NCBI RefSeq assembly: GCF_028858515.1
Contig: NZ_JAPJZJ010000001.1
Span: forward strand, 620,001 to 684,000
Direction of reading: 5' to 3'
DNA: 64,000 bases
Source of the DNA: Aurantiacibacter sp. D1-12
Lineage (GTDB): Bacteria; Pseudomonadota; Alphaproteobacteria; Sphingomonadales; Sphingomonadaceae
Positions within the stretch are counted from its first letter, which is position 1. Every line of letters begins with the position of its first letter. The translations under genes and the position numbers were made by a program. Positions 1-8,703 of the stretch are shown one piece after another. Below the pieces are notes generated by a model. That model was not told the DNA's origin and searched no databases. It saw only the letters and a program-made list of their open reading frames with translations.

Positions 1-817
1 CAAAGGCGATCAGGGGTGGGAGGAAGCCCCAGGCGAGGAACGTCACCGCACCTGTCCCGGCTATCAGCGCGACTTTGTGCGGCGGGATCTTGTATCCCTG
101 TCGTACGGCATTTCCGTAATTCACTACAGCCCAGACAATCCCGACAGCCCAGATGCCAAGAGCGATGTTGCGCAGCGGAGCATGCCCGGCCTCAAGATAG
201 CCCGGAGCAGTCGCAAGAACTGTTAGCGGAGTGTCGGCAAAACCGGAAAGCTGGTCTGCATGCAAAACGAAGGACGCGCCGACAAAGATCGGCCCGACGT
301 AGAGCATCCAGTTGAGCAGAAGGTCCGTCCGGCGGAGAAAGGTAGGTCCGTTACCCGCCTTGAAGTCGTAGATTCGGGCGATACCAAACGTCTGCATGGC
401 AGAGTGGTGCACGTCCCAGAAGAAAGCCACGATCCCTGCAATGATGAAGACGGTCGGCGAAACGGCCAGCGCCGCGATCAGCACAACGGGGACCACCGTC
501 AACCGGAAGCGATTGGCTGAAAAAACGTCCTGATTGAGGTAGGCGCGCGGCACCACGGCAACCAGATGGCCGTACGTGATCATCGTTGCGAAAAGAAACG
601 CATAGACCGCGACTTCGGAAGAGCTGGCGCCAAGCGCAAGCTCGGTGCCTTTCAACCACAGCGCAAGGAAGCACAGTACAGCAACCGGAGCGCCCCAAAG
701 GAGGAACGCGTCGGCGAAAGGCGTGGCAATCGCGCGTTTCGGATCGGCAAGCTTCGCAAGTGTGCGCTCTGCTGTCGCACCGTCCTGATTGTCGTTCTCG
801 AATGGCCGCGATGCCAT
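1..817 (-). CDS. Multi-pass membrane protein, C-terminus cut by window edge
   Basis: Reading the minus strand from an ATG at 817 gives 272 codons with no stop before the left edge, so the C-terminus is missing. The start MASRPFENDN is followed by a hydrophilic segment and then about seven hydrophobic stretches typical of an integral membrane protein. A motif FFWDVHHSAMQ sits near residue 125, followed by FGIARIYD; the paired histidines could bind metal or haem, which is inference. It lies 68 bases downstream of the DUF817 gene on the same strand, so cotranscription is likely. I do not recognise the family. The open frame and consistent membrane topology make it a real gene. Confidence 0.75.
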   Translation of the reverse strand, partial: MASRPFENDNQDGATAERTLAKLADPKRAIATPFADAFLLWGAPVAVLCFLALWLKGTELALGASSSEVAVYAFLFATMITYGHLVAVVPRAYLNQDVFSANRFRLTVVPVVLIAALAVSPTVFIIAGIVAFFWDVHHSAMQTFGIARIYDFKAGNGPTFLRRTDLLLNWMLYVGPIFVGASFVLHADQLSGFADTPLTVLATAPGYLEAGHAPLRNIALGIWAVGIVWAVVNYGNAVRQGYKIPPHKVALIAGTGAVTFLAWGFLPPLIAF

Positions 818-885
818 AATCTCTCACCCCCGGTGAACCAATCACGGTTGGGGATAGGCAGGTTTGGTAAACAGAGAGTTTATAT

Positions 886-1749
886 TTAGCTTCGCTCATC
901 AGGTGCCTGCGGACGCGAAACGAGTGTGACGAGCACGAAAGAGATAAACATCAGCAGTGCCCATGACCCGAATTTGGCGACCGAAACCATCTGCCAACCG
1001 TCTTCCTGATCGGGATAGGCCCAGGCATTGGCAAAGGTGGCGATGTTCTCCGCAAACCAGATAAACAGTGCGACCAGCAACCAGCCTATGATCAGCGGCA
1101 TCCAGCGCGGTTCGCGCCATACCGTAAAGTAAATGCGCGAACGCCAGAACAGCGCCCCGATAATGCCGAACAGCACATATCGCATGTCCGGTATGTAATG
1201 ATGGGCAAAGAAATTGACGTAGATTGCTGCAGCAATCGCCCAGGTCATCCATGTTGCCGGGTAATGGGTGAACCGGAAGTCGAATATGCGCCAAACGCGG
1301 GCGATGTAGCTACCCACGGCGGCATACATGAAGCCCGAGAACAGCGGGACTCCGCCGATCCGCAGCATCGCTTCCTCCGGGTAAACCCATGATCCCACAG
1401 CCGTCTTGAATATCTCCATCACCGTGCCGACCACGTGAAACGCAAGGATAACCTTCGCCTCGTCCCAGGTCTCCAACCGGAAAGCCAGCATCGCAATCTG
1501 GATGCCAAGCGCGGCGAGGGTCAGGAAATCGTAGCGGTGAAGCGGCGCATCGTCCGGATAGAACAGATGCGTCGCCATCAGCAGCGCGAGCATCAGCCCG
1601 CCAAACAGACACGCCCACGCCTGCTTGAAGCCGAAGAGCAGGAACTCGTAGAACCAGCTCGCAGGGCCGCGGGAGGGCTCGAAAGCCTCAAGCCGCGCAC
1701 GGATGGCAGCGAAGCGGGTGTGCGACGGCCTTGCGTCTTCAACCGTCAC
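886..1749 (-). CDS. DUF817 family integral membrane protein
   Basis: The 287-residue product is almost entirely hydrophobic, with about eight membrane spans, and resembles the DUF817 family, whose function is unknown. Recognisable segments are FYEFLLFGFKQAWACLFGG near residue 35, KTAVGSWVYPEE near 116 and NFFAHHYIPDMRY near 180. It begins with GTG, and that codon overlaps the parE stop as GTGA (1746-1749), so translation is probably coupled to parE. The next gene downstream is another membrane protein that also carries a His-His motif. The family assignment is from memory of its conserved segments. There is no basis for a biochemical role. Confidence 0.82.
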   Translation of the reverse strand: MTVEDARPSHTRFAAIRARLEAFEPSRGPASWFYEFLLFGFKQAWACLFGGLMLALLMATHLFYPDDAPLHRYDFLTLAALGIQIAMLAFRLETWDEAKVILAFHVVGTVMEIFKTAVGSWVYPEEAMLRIGGVPLFSGFMYAAVGSYIARVWRIFDFRFTHYPATWMTWAIAAAIYVNFFAHHYIPDMRYVLFGIIGALFWRSRIYFTVWREPRWMPLIIGWLLVALFIWFAENIATFANAWAYPDQEDGWQMVSVAKFGSWALLMFISFVLVTLVSRPQAPDERS

Positions 1750-3734
1750 GCGTCGATCATTTCGCGATCAATCTCACCTGCACGGTTCTGGATGAAGTTG
1801 AAGCGGTGCTCGGGATTGCGGCCCATCAGCTGGTCGACAAGTTCCTTCACTGCGAAGCGCTGTTCGTGCTGGTCGGGCAGGGTGATGCGGATCAGGCTAC
1901 GGGTCGCCGGATCCATCGTCGTTTCGCGCAATTGGCCGGGGTTCATTTCGCCGAGACCTTTGAAGCGGCTGACTTCAACCTTCTTGCCCTTGAACTGGTT
2001 CGCCTCGATCTCTGCACGATGTTCGTCATTGCGGGCGTAAAGGCTCTCCTTGCCTGCCGTAAGGCGGTAGAGCGGCGGCTGTGCGAGATAGAGGTGCCCA
2101 CGGCGCACCAGCTCGGGCATTTCTTGAAAGAAGAAGGTCATCAGCAGCGTCGCGATGTGCGCGCCATCGACATCGGCGTCGGTCATGATGACAATCCGAT
2201 CATAACGCAGCTGCTCTGGATCGCATTCCTTCCGCGTGCCGCAGCCGAGCGCGAGTGAAAGGTCGGCGATTTCGCTGTTTGCGCGGATTTTGTCAGCCGT
2301 AGCGCTGGCGACGTTCAGGATTTTGCCGCGGATTGGCAGGATCGCCTGCGTTTTGCGGTTGCGCGCCTGCTTGGCGGAGCCGCCTGCCGAATCCCCCTCG
2401 ACGATAAACAGTTCGGTTTCACCTTCGCCGTCACCCGAGCAATCGGTCAGCTTCCCAGGCAGGCGCAGCTTCTTCGCATTGGTCGCGGTCTTGCGCTTGA
2501 TCTCGCGTTCCTGCTTGCGCTTGAGCCGCTCTTCCATGCGCTCCATCACCGAACCGAGCAGCGCCTTGCCGCGCTCCATATTGTCGGTAAGGAACTGGTC
2601 AAAGTGATCGCGCACCGCGTTCTCGACGAGACGAGCAGCTTCCGGCGAAGTCAAGCGGTCCTTGGTCTGGCTCTGGAACTGCGGATCGCGGATGAAGACG
2701 CTGAGCATGATCTCTGCGCCCGTCATCACGTCGTCAGCAGTAAGACTGTTCGCCTTCTTGACGCCTGTCAGCTCGCCGAATGCACGCAGACCCTTTGTCA
2801 GCGCCGCGCGGAGGCCCGCCTCGTGGGTGCCGCCATCGGGCGTGGGCACCGTGTTGCAATACCAGCTCGTCGAGCCATCAGACCACAGCGGCCATGCGAC
2901 GGCCCATTCGACACGGCCTTGTGAGGTGCCATCGTTCTCGGGAAAGTCCTGCGTTCCGCTGAAGAAGTCTGCAGTGACGCATTCGCGGTTACCGACCTGC
3001 TCCTTCAAGTGATCGGCCAGACCGCCGGGGAACTGGAATGTCGCCTCTGCGGGCACCTCTTCAGACGCGAGCGAGGGTGCACATTTCCAGCGAATTTCGA
3101 CGCCTGCAAACAAGTAAGCCTTGGACCTCGCCAGCTTGAACAGCCGCGCCGGCTTGAACTGGCGATCCCCGAAAATCTCGGTGTCGGGAATGAAGGTAAC
3201 GCTCGTCCCGCGGCGGTTGGGTGTGTCGCCAACCTTCTCGATCTTACCTTGCGGCTGACCTTTGGAGAATTCCTGCGCAAAAACTTCCTTGTTACGCGCG
3301 ACTTCGACGCGGGTAAGGCTGGAGAGCGCGTTCACGACGCTCACACCCACGCCGTGCAGGCCGCCTGATGTTGCGTACGCCTTGCCCGAGAACTTGCCGC
3401 CCGAATGCAGCGTGGTGAGGATCACTTCGAGTGTGGATTTGCCGGGAAACTTGGGATGCTCGTCCACCGGGATGCCGCGACCGTTATCGGTTATCGTCAG
3501 GCGATTGCCCTCATCCAGCACCACTTCGATACGGTTGGCGTGGCCTGCCACGGCTTCGTCCATCGCGTTGTCGAGCACTTCGGCCGCGAGGTGGTGGAGC
3601 GCGCGATCATCGGTGCCGCCGATATACATGCCGGGGCGCCGGCGGACGGGCTCCAGCCCTTCCAGCACCTCGATTGAGGAGGAATCGTAATCACCGCCGC
3701 CCTGTGGCAGCTCTTCAAAAAGATCGTCGCTCAT
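1746..3734 (-). CDS. parE: DNA topoisomerase IV subunit B
   Basis: This is the ATPase subunit of topoisomerase IV, which with ParC decatenates daughter chromosomes. The 662 residues match the family length. In order they show the GHKL ATPase fold (VLEGLEPVRRRPGMYIGG near residue 24, DNAMDEAV near 55, DNGRGIPVDEHP near 82, GGLHGVGVSVVNALS near 123), the transducer region, and the TOPRIM domain (FIVEGDSAGGSA near 428, MTDADVDGAHI near 500). The short alphaproteobacterial C-terminus ends in FIQNRAGEIDREMIDA. ParE is preferred over GyrB because of its length (GyrB is usually about 800 residues) and the absence of a GyrB insertion. It lies 62 bases downstream of the PBP-activator gene and overlaps the DUF817 gene by 4 bases. 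Confidence 0.95.
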   Translation of the reverse strand: MSDDLFEELPQGGGDYDSSSIEVLEGLEPVRRRPGMYIGGTDDRALHHLAAEVLDNAMDEAVAGHANRIEVVLDEGNRLTITDNGRGIPVDEHPKFPGKSTLEVILTTLHSGGKFSGKAYATSGGLHGVGVSVVNALSSLTRVEVARNKEVFAQEFSKGQPQGKIEKVGDTPNRRGTSVTFIPDTEIFGDRQFKPARLFKLARSKAYLFAGVEIRWKCAPSLASEEVPAEATFQFPGGLADHLKEQVGNRECVTADFFSGTQDFPENDGTSQGRVEWAVAWPLWSDGSTSWYCNTVPTPDGGTHEAGLRAALTKGLRAFGELTGVKKANSLTADDVMTGAEIMLSVFIRDPQFQSQTKDRLTSPEAARLVENAVRDHFDQFLTDNMERGKALLGSVMERMEERLKRKQEREIKRKTATNAKKLRLPGKLTDCSGDGEGETELFIVEGDSAGGSAKQARNRKTQAILPIRGKILNVASATADKIRANSEIADLSLALGCGTRKECDPEQLRYDRIVIMTDADVDGAHIATLLMTFFFQEMPELVRRGHLYLAQPPLYRLTAGKESLYARNDEHRAEIEANQFKGKKVEVSRFKGLGEMNPGQLRETTMDPATRSLIRITLPDQHEQRFAVKELVDQLMGRNPEHRFNFIQNRAGEIDREMIDA

Positions 3735-3796
3735 GCCTTCTGCTATAGGCGCTCGGAATCGCGCGCTTCAAGCGGGTTGCAGCGAGTTATCCGCCC

Positions 3797-4966
3797 TCAG
3801 AACCCTCTGGGAGCGGCATCGACCACGGTGAAGACGCCGTTGCCGACCTGGCGGACTTCGAACGCGCGCTCGCCAATGCCATTCGACATGAAGCGGAACG
3901 GACCATCGAGACCGAGGAAACCTTCGCTATTGGTCAGCAGGCCATCGGGTAGATCGCGGCCCGGTCGCCAGTCGCGCGTCAGGCGGAGAGTCAGAAGAAC
4001 GGCATCGTAGCCTAGCGTCGCAATGCGGAAAGGCTCGCCACCAAAGCGGCTCTCATAACTTTCGGCAAACTGCGCATAACGATCATCCGAAACGCTGGAG
4101 AACCATGCACCGCGCAAGGCGTTGCTGCGGGTCAGCTCAGCCTCGCGGCTCCACAGCTCGGTACCGATGATCGAAGGAAGCGCATCGCCTGCATCCTTCA
4201 GGCGCGGAGCGGCCATAGTGGCAAGCCGCGCGCTGTCTGCAATCAGCACTGTGTCATAACCGCCTTGCTGGGCAAGCCTGTCCGCCGCGCTGATAATCGA
4301 AGTGTTGTTGCGGTCATACCGTTGGACATCCACCACCGAGCCTCCGCGCGCGGCCACTGCACGCTCCGCTGCGGCAGTCGTACGGTTTCCGTAGTCCCCG
4401 CGAGGCGCAAGAATGGCGAAGCGACGGGCGCCCTGATCAACCGCGAAACTCACGGTCCGTTCAACCGACTGTTCGGGAATATGGCCCATCACGAACACAT
4501 CGTTGCGCGCGACAGTCGTGTCGTTGGAGAATGTGATCAGCGGCACATCGGCATCGCGCGCCTGCTCCAGAACGGAGCCGACATTGTTGCGCACCAGCGG
4601 GCCAAGGATCAGGCGATTGCCATCAGAAATGGCACGGCGGGCAGCATCGCCGGCGCCGCCAGCGGTATCATAAGTCGTGATGCGCAGATTCTCTGCACCG
4701 GTATCCAGCAGAGCCATAGTGGTGGCATTGGCGATAGACTGACCTACCTGAGCATTGGTGCCACTCAGCGGAACCAGCAACGCCACACGGTGACGTTCGG
4801 TATCCTGCGGCAGGACATCGGCGCTGGGGCCCGCGACAGGCGTATTATCGACCGGGGTCGATCCGGTATCGGCCAAACCGCCATTCCCGTTGGGGATGAC
4901 CTGACACGCAGTGAGCAGAATACTACCCATTCCCACCGCGAGCAGGCGCTTGAAATTACCGAACAT
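3797..4966 (-). CDS. LpoA-like penicillin-binding protein activator lipoprotein
   Basis: This 389-residue lipoprotein has a periplasmic-binding-protein (type 1) fold of the LppC/LpoA group, whose known members activate peptidoglycan synthases from the outer membrane. The chosen start MFGNFKRLLAVG (ATG at 4966) is preceded by GGAG nine bases upstream; an ATG at 4981 would overlap that site. The lipobox LLTAC puts the lipidated Cys at residue 21. A low-complexity linker follows, then HRVALLVPLSGTNAQVGQSI. It is divergent from rsmI and yraN, the same neighbourhood as lpoA/rsmI/yraN in enterobacteria, which supports the assignment. The N-terminal TPR domain of E. coli LpoA is absent. An amino-acid-binding role is a less likely alternative. 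Confidence 0.8.
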   Translation of the reverse strand: MFGNFKRLLAVGMGSILLTACQVIPNGNGGLADTGSTPVDNTPVAGPSADVLPQDTERHRVALLVPLSGTNAQVGQSIANATTMALLDTGAENLRITTYDTAGGAGDAARRAISDGNRLILGPLVRNNVGSVLEQARDADVPLITFSNDTTVARNDVFVMGHIPEQSVERTVSFAVDQGARRFAILAPRGDYGNRTTAAAERAVAARGGSVVDVQRYDRNNTSIISAADRLAQQGGYDTVLIADSARLATMAAPRLKDAGDALPSIIGTELWSREAELTRSNALRGAWFSSVSDDRYAQFAESYESRFGGEPFRIATLGYDAVLLTLRLTRDWRPGRDLPDGLLTNSEGFLGLDGPFRFMSNGIGERAFEVRQVGNGVFTVVDAAPRGF

Positions 4967-5005
4967 GCTTGCTGTCTCCATTGAACCTGGTCCAAGGATG
5001 TACGC

Positions 5006-5848
5006 GTGACCCAGCGCAGCGACCCTCTTTCACCCGGCCTCTACATCGTTGCCACCCCGATTGGCAATCTTGGAGACATTACCATGCGGGGAGCCGATGT
5101 TCTGGCACGGTGTGACGGGATCGCCTGTGAAGACACGCGCGTAACGCAAAAGCTGATCCGGCATCTGGGCATTTCCAAGCCCCTGTGGCGGTATGACGAC
5201 CATTCCGCCCCCAATGATCGTGCACGCCTGGTCGAAAGCATGCGTGAAAAAGCGGTGGCACTGGCAAGCGACGCCGGAATGCCGCTTGTGAGCGATCCGG
5301 GGTATCGTCTTGTTATCGAAGCAAAAGAGGTGGGAGTTCCGGTGACCGTCTTGCCCGGCGCGAATGCTCCACTCACGGCACTGGCGCTGTCTGGCTTGCC
5401 CAATGATCGCTTCATGTTCGCAGGATTTCTCCCACAAAAGGAGAAGGCCCGCCGCGACGTGCTGGAGGAGCTGGCGCACGTCCGCACTACGCTGATCTTC
5501 TTCGAAACATCGCCGCGCCTCGTCAAAAGCCTGACCGCTATCGGCGAACTCTTCCCGGATCGCGAAGTCTCGGTCGCGCGCGAACTGACAAAGCTTTACG
5601 AGGAATGCCGGACAGGAAGCGCTGCGGCGCTGGCAGAGCACTACACCGCGCACCCGCCCAAGGGGGAGATCGTCCTGCTTATTGGTCCTCCGGTCGAACG
5701 CGAGGCGAGCACAGACGATGCCGAGGCGATGCTGCGCGAACTGCTCGAGACCGAGAAGGCTTCCAAAGCGGCGGCGCAGGTCGCCAAGGCAACGGGTCTC
5801 GACCGCAAGACACTCTATGCCCGCGCAATGGAGATCAAGGACGAATGA
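5006..5848 (+). CDS. rsmI: 16S rRNA (cytidine(1402)-2'-O)-methyltransferase
   Basis: RsmI uses SAM to 2'-O-methylate C1402 in the decoding centre of 16S rRNA. The 280-residue product starts with GTG, with AAGGA seven bases upstream. It shows the family signature LYIVATPIGNLGDIT near residue 13, the tetrapyrrole-methylase motif CEDTRVTQKLI near 41, ASDAGMPLVSDPGY near 88, and VLPGANAPLTALALSGLP near 117. The C-terminal helical segment KAAAQVAKATGLDRKTLYARA is also typical. Its TGA overlaps the yraN-like ATG (ATGA, 5845-5848), giving translational coupling. Only 39 bases separate its start from the divergent lipoprotein gene. Confidence 0.95.
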   Translation: MTQRSDPLSPGLYIVATPIGNLGDITMRGADVLARCDGIACEDTRVTQKLIRHLGISKPLWRYDDHSAPNDRARLVESMREKAVALASDAGMPLVSDPGYRLVIEAKEVGVPVTVLPGANAPLTALALSGLPNDRFMFAGFLPQKEKARRDVLEELAHVRTTLIFFETSPRLVKSLTAIGELFPDREVSVARELTKLYEECRTGSAAALAEHYTAHPPKGEIVLLIGPPVEREASTDDAEAMLRELLETEKASKAAAQVAKATGLDRKTLYARAMEIKDE

Positions 5849-6195
5849 AGCGCCAGATTGCCGAGAAACGCGGACGGCAGGGAGAGGGAAGGGCTGCCGC
5901 CTGGCTGCAGCTCAAAGGCTGGCGCATTCTCGGCAAACGTGTGCGCACACCTGCAGGCGAAATCGACATTGTCGCCAAACGCGGCAACATAATCGCCTTC
6001 GTCGAGGTCAAATGGCGCGCGAAGAAAGCCGATCTCGATCACGCTATCGACGAATATCGACTGTCGCGAGTGGCAGCGGCAGTGGAAGCCGTGGCGCACA
6101 CCTATGCCACCCATGGCGAAGATATCCGGCTTGACGTAATCCTCCTTGCACCAGGCAGCATGCCACGCCACATCGTCAACGCCTGGCAGCCTTAA
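5845..6195 (+). CDS. YraN family (UPF0102) endonuclease-like protein
   Basis: This 116-residue protein starts at the ATG overlapping the rsmI stop; a longer upstream reading of the frame runs through rsmI and is not credible. It has the UPF0102/YraN pattern: RGRQGEGRAAAWLQLKGWRI near residue 9, then a PD-(D/E)xK-like core in which GEIDIVAKRGN and FVEVKWRAK supply the acidic and lysine residues of a restriction-endonuclease-like fold. The biological role of the family is not settled; nuclease activity has been suggested. The rsmI-yraN pairing, next to an lpoA-like gene, is widely conserved. It is 9 bases upstream of gshB and probably in the same operon. Confidence 0.9.
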   Translation: MKRQIAEKRGRQGEGRAAAWLQLKGWRILGKRVRTPAGEIDIVAKRGNIIAFVEVKWRAKKADLDHAIDEYRLSRVAAAVEAVAHTYATHGEDIRLDVILLAPGSMPRHIVNAWQP

Positions 6196-6204
6196 GGAAT
6201 TTCC

Positions 6205-7161
6205 ATGTCTCTACGCGTCGCCGTCCAGATGGACCCGCTCGAAAGCATCAACATCGCGGGCGACTCCAGCTTTGCCCTGATGCTCGCCGCGCAGGAGCGT
6301 GGACATGAGCTGTGGGAATACCATGTCAAAACGCTGAGCTGGGAAGGCGACAAGGTCTGTGCATGGGCGCGCCGTGTAACGCGGGTCGAGCGCAAGCAGG
6401 GTGATCACTTCACCGCCGGCGAACTGCGCAAGATCGACCTCGGCGAAGATATCGACGTAATCCTGATGCGGCAGGACCCGCCATTCGACCTTGGCTATAT
6501 CAGCGCAGCACTGATCCTCGATCGGCTGAAAGGCAAGACGCTCGTCAGCAACGATCCGCGCGAAGTCATCAATGCGCCTGAAAAGATGTACGTTCTCGAC
6601 TACGCACGTTTTATGCCGCCCACATTGATTACCCGCGTGCTGGATGACGTTCGCGCTTTCCAGAAAGAGCATGGCGCAGTCGTGGTGAAACCGCTTCATG
6701 GCAATGGCGGCAAAGCCATCTTCAAGATCGATGCAGAGGGCACCAACATTTCCGCGCTGTTCGAGGTGTTCAACCAAACCTGGCCTGAACCGCATATGGT
6801 CCAGCCCTTCCTCCCGAGCGTGTCCGAAGGTGACAAGCGTATCGTGCTGGTCGATGGCGTGGTTGCAGGTGCTATCAACCGCAAGCCGGGCGAGGGTGAG
6901 TTCCGATCCAACCTTGCGCAAGGCGGCTCGGCAGAGGCTACCGGATTGACCGACCGCGAGCAGGAAATCTGCGATGCAATGGGTCCGGATCTGAAGCGTC
7001 GCGGCCTGACATTCGTCGGCATCGATGTGATTGGCGGCGAGTGGCTAACCGAAATCAACGTGACCTCGCCCACCGGCATCGTTGCCATCGACAAGTTCAA
7101 CAATACCGACACCGCCGGAATGATCTGGGACGCACTTGAGGCACGCCACGCCGCAATGTGA
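6205..7161 (+). CDS. gshB: Glutathione synthase
   Basis: GshB ligates gamma-glutamylcysteine and glycine using ATP. The 318-residue length is normal. The N-terminus RVAVQMDPLESINIAGDSSF is diagnostic of prokaryotic glutathione synthase. The ATP-grasp domain is visible as LMRQDPPFDLGY near residue 89, NDPREVINAPEKMY near 113, VVKPLHGNGGKAIFKI near 154, and the metal and ATP site LTEINVTSPTGIV near 281. AAGGA precedes the ATG by seven bases. It sits directly after rsmI and the yraN-like gene and 34 bases before a DedA-type membrane protein. No regulatory site is evident. Confidence 0.96.
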   Translation: MSLRVAVQMDPLESINIAGDSSFALMLAAQERGHELWEYHVKTLSWEGDKVCAWARRVTRVERKQGDHFTAGELRKIDLGEDIDVILMRQDPPFDLGYISAALILDRLKGKTLVSNDPREVINAPEKMYVLDYARFMPPTLITRVLDDVRAFQKEHGAVVVKPLHGNGGKAIFKIDAEGTNISALFEVFNQTWPEPHMVQPFLPSVSEGDKRIVLVDGVVAGAINRKPGEGEFRSNLAQGGSAEATGLTDREQEICDAMGPDLKRRGLTFVGIDVIGGEWLTEINVTSPTGIVAIDKFNNTDTAGMIWDALEARHAAM

Positions 7162-7195
7162 GCGAACAAACGCACGACCTGCGCGTTGATCAACC

Positions 7196-7807
7196 ATGGA
7201 CGCAATCATCATCGATTTGATCGCCCGCGGGGGCTATCTCGGCATCTTCTTTCTGATGGTGCTGGAAAATGTCGTCCCGCCTGTACCCAGCGAAGTCATC
7301 ATGGGCATCGGCGGCGTACTGGTCGAACGCGGCGAGATGGCATTCTGGCCGCTGTTGTTGATCGGGACTGCGGGCACCGTCACCGGCAATTACTTCTGGT
7401 ACTGGCTCGGTGACAAATACGGATACGAGCGCTTGCAGCCCATCGTCGACCGATGGGGCCGCTGGCTGACCGTCGACTGGGAGCATATCGAGAAAGCCCA
7501 GGCATTTTTCTCGCGCCACGGGCACTGGGTCGTCTTCTTCATCCGTATGAGCCCGTTTCTGCGTACGATTATCTCGCTTCCCGCCGGACTGGTTCACATG
7601 CCGAAGTGGAAGTTCTTCGCCTTCACTTTCGCCGGATCGCTGGTGTGGAATGCCGCGCTGATAGGCGGCGGAGCATGGCTGGGAAGCCAGCTGCGTGAAT
7701 CGCAGGACATGCTCGGCTGGATCATCATTGGCCTCACCGTTGCGGCGGTAGCCGGCTATCTCTACCGCTTCTTCACCTGGAAGCCGCGCGAGCAGCAGAC
7801 CGACTAG
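7196..7807 (+). CDS. DedA family membrane protein
   Basis: The 203-residue protein has the DedA/VTT (SNARE-associated) layout. An N-terminal re-entrant segment holds the motif LENVVPPVPSEVIMGIGG near residue 21, followed by GTAGTVTGNYFWYWLGDKYG near 60. After a hydrophilic stretch come FFIRMSPFLRTIISLPAGL near 114 and two C-terminal spans. DedA proteins are polyprenyl-phosphate or lipid flippases needed for envelope homeostasis, and the proline and arginine motifs seen here are family hallmarks. Its TAG overlaps the stop of the convergent xerC gene by 4 bases, leaving no room for a conventional terminator between the two. Confidence 0.9.
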   Translation: MDAIIIDLIARGGYLGIFFLMVLENVVPPVPSEVIMGIGGVLVERGEMAFWPLLLIGTAGTVTGNYFWYWLGDKYGYERLQPIVDRWGRWLTVDWEHIEKAQAFFSRHGHWVVFFIRMSPFLRTIISLPAGLVHMPKWKFFAFTFAGSLVWNAALIGGGAWLGSQLRESQDMLGWIIIGLTVAAVAGYLYRFFTWKPREQQTD

Positions 7808-8703
7808 TCGTTTTCGCGCGGGTGGGCGGAGCGATAGGCTTCAAGCATCTTGGCCGCATCTACCTTGGTATAGATCTGCGTCGAGCCAAGGCTCGCGTGG
7901 CCAAGCAGTTCCTGCAGACTGCGCAAATCCGCTCCTGAGCCGAGCAGATGGGTGGCAAAGCTGTGGCGCAGGGCGTGTGGTGTCGCAGTGCTCGGCAACC
8001 CGAGCGCCTTGCGCGCCCGCGCCATCGCCTTTTGCACCATGCCCTGAGACAGCGGACCGCCTTTGACGCCGCGAAACAGTGCGTCATCCTCTGCCAGATC
8101 GAAGGGGCATGCGGCCGCATACTTCGCCACGGCTTCTCGCACGATCGGGATTAGCGGCACGACGCGCTGCTTGTTGCCCTTGCCCGTTACGACCAGCGTT
8201 TCGCCCAGCGGCAGGTCGCTGGCTTTGAGCGACAGAGCTTCGGCAATGCGTAGCCCTGCGCCGTACATCAGCAGCAGCACGGCAGCATCGCGCGCACCGG
8301 TCCAGTCCTCTGCCGCCATGTCGGACACAGTCTCGACCATATGCGTGGCCTCATCAGGCGTGACGGGGCGGGGCAAGCCCTTCTTGATACGCGGACCACG
8401 AATTCGGGGCGCGGCGCCGGGATCGGCGCCCACCTTGTCCCGCGCAAAGGCGACAAAGCCTTTGAGTGCTGAGAGTTCTCGCGCGGCAGAAACATTACTG
8501 ATGCCTTCCGCACGGCGGCTGGCCAGCTGCCCGCGCAAGTCGCGAGTGCTGAGAGCCGCCACGCTTGCCCAATCGCGCAGGTCGAGCCGCTCAACGAGCC
8601 GTCCGGCAGTCGTGACATAGGCACGCACGGTATGAGAAGATCGACGACGCGCGATAGCGAGGTGCGCTTCCCACTCGTCGAGAAGGTCGGGCATGCTGCT
8701 CAT
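7804..8703 (-). CDS. xerC: Tyrosine recombinase XerC
   Basis: XerC and XerD resolve chromosome dimers at dif. The 299-residue protein has an N-terminal SAM-like core-binding domain (SSHTVRAYVTTAGRLVERL) and a C-terminal catalytic domain. Its active-site residues are visible: Arg in YGAGLRIAEAL, Lys in VTGKGNKQRVVPL, His and Arg in TPHALRHSFATHLL, His in LLGHASLGSTQIYT, and the nucleophilic Tyr in that last motif. The ATG overlaps the hemW stop (ATGA), so it is the last gene of rph-rdgB-hemW-xerC. XerC is chosen over XerD from sequence style and its place beside hemW; no second xer gene is present to compare. Confidence 0.88.
   Translation of the reverse strand: MSSMPDLLDEWEAHLAIARRRSSHTVRAYVTTAGRLVERLDLRDWASVAALSTRDLRGQLASRRAEGISNVSAARELSALKGFVAFARDKVGADPGAAPRIRGPRIKKGLPRPVTPDEATHMVETVSDMAAEDWTGARDAAVLLLMYGAGLRIAEALSLKASDLPLGETLVVTGKGNKQRVVPLIPIVREAVAKYAAACPFDLAEDDALFRGVKGGPLSQGMVQKAMARARKALGLPSTATPHALRHSFATHLLGSGADLRSLQELLGHASLGSTQIYTKVDAAKMLEAYRSAHPREND

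Noticed and set aside
5605-5844. Longer start for the yraN-like gene
   Set aside because: It would run inside rsmI in another frame; the conserved YraN start coincides with the ATGA overlap at 5845.
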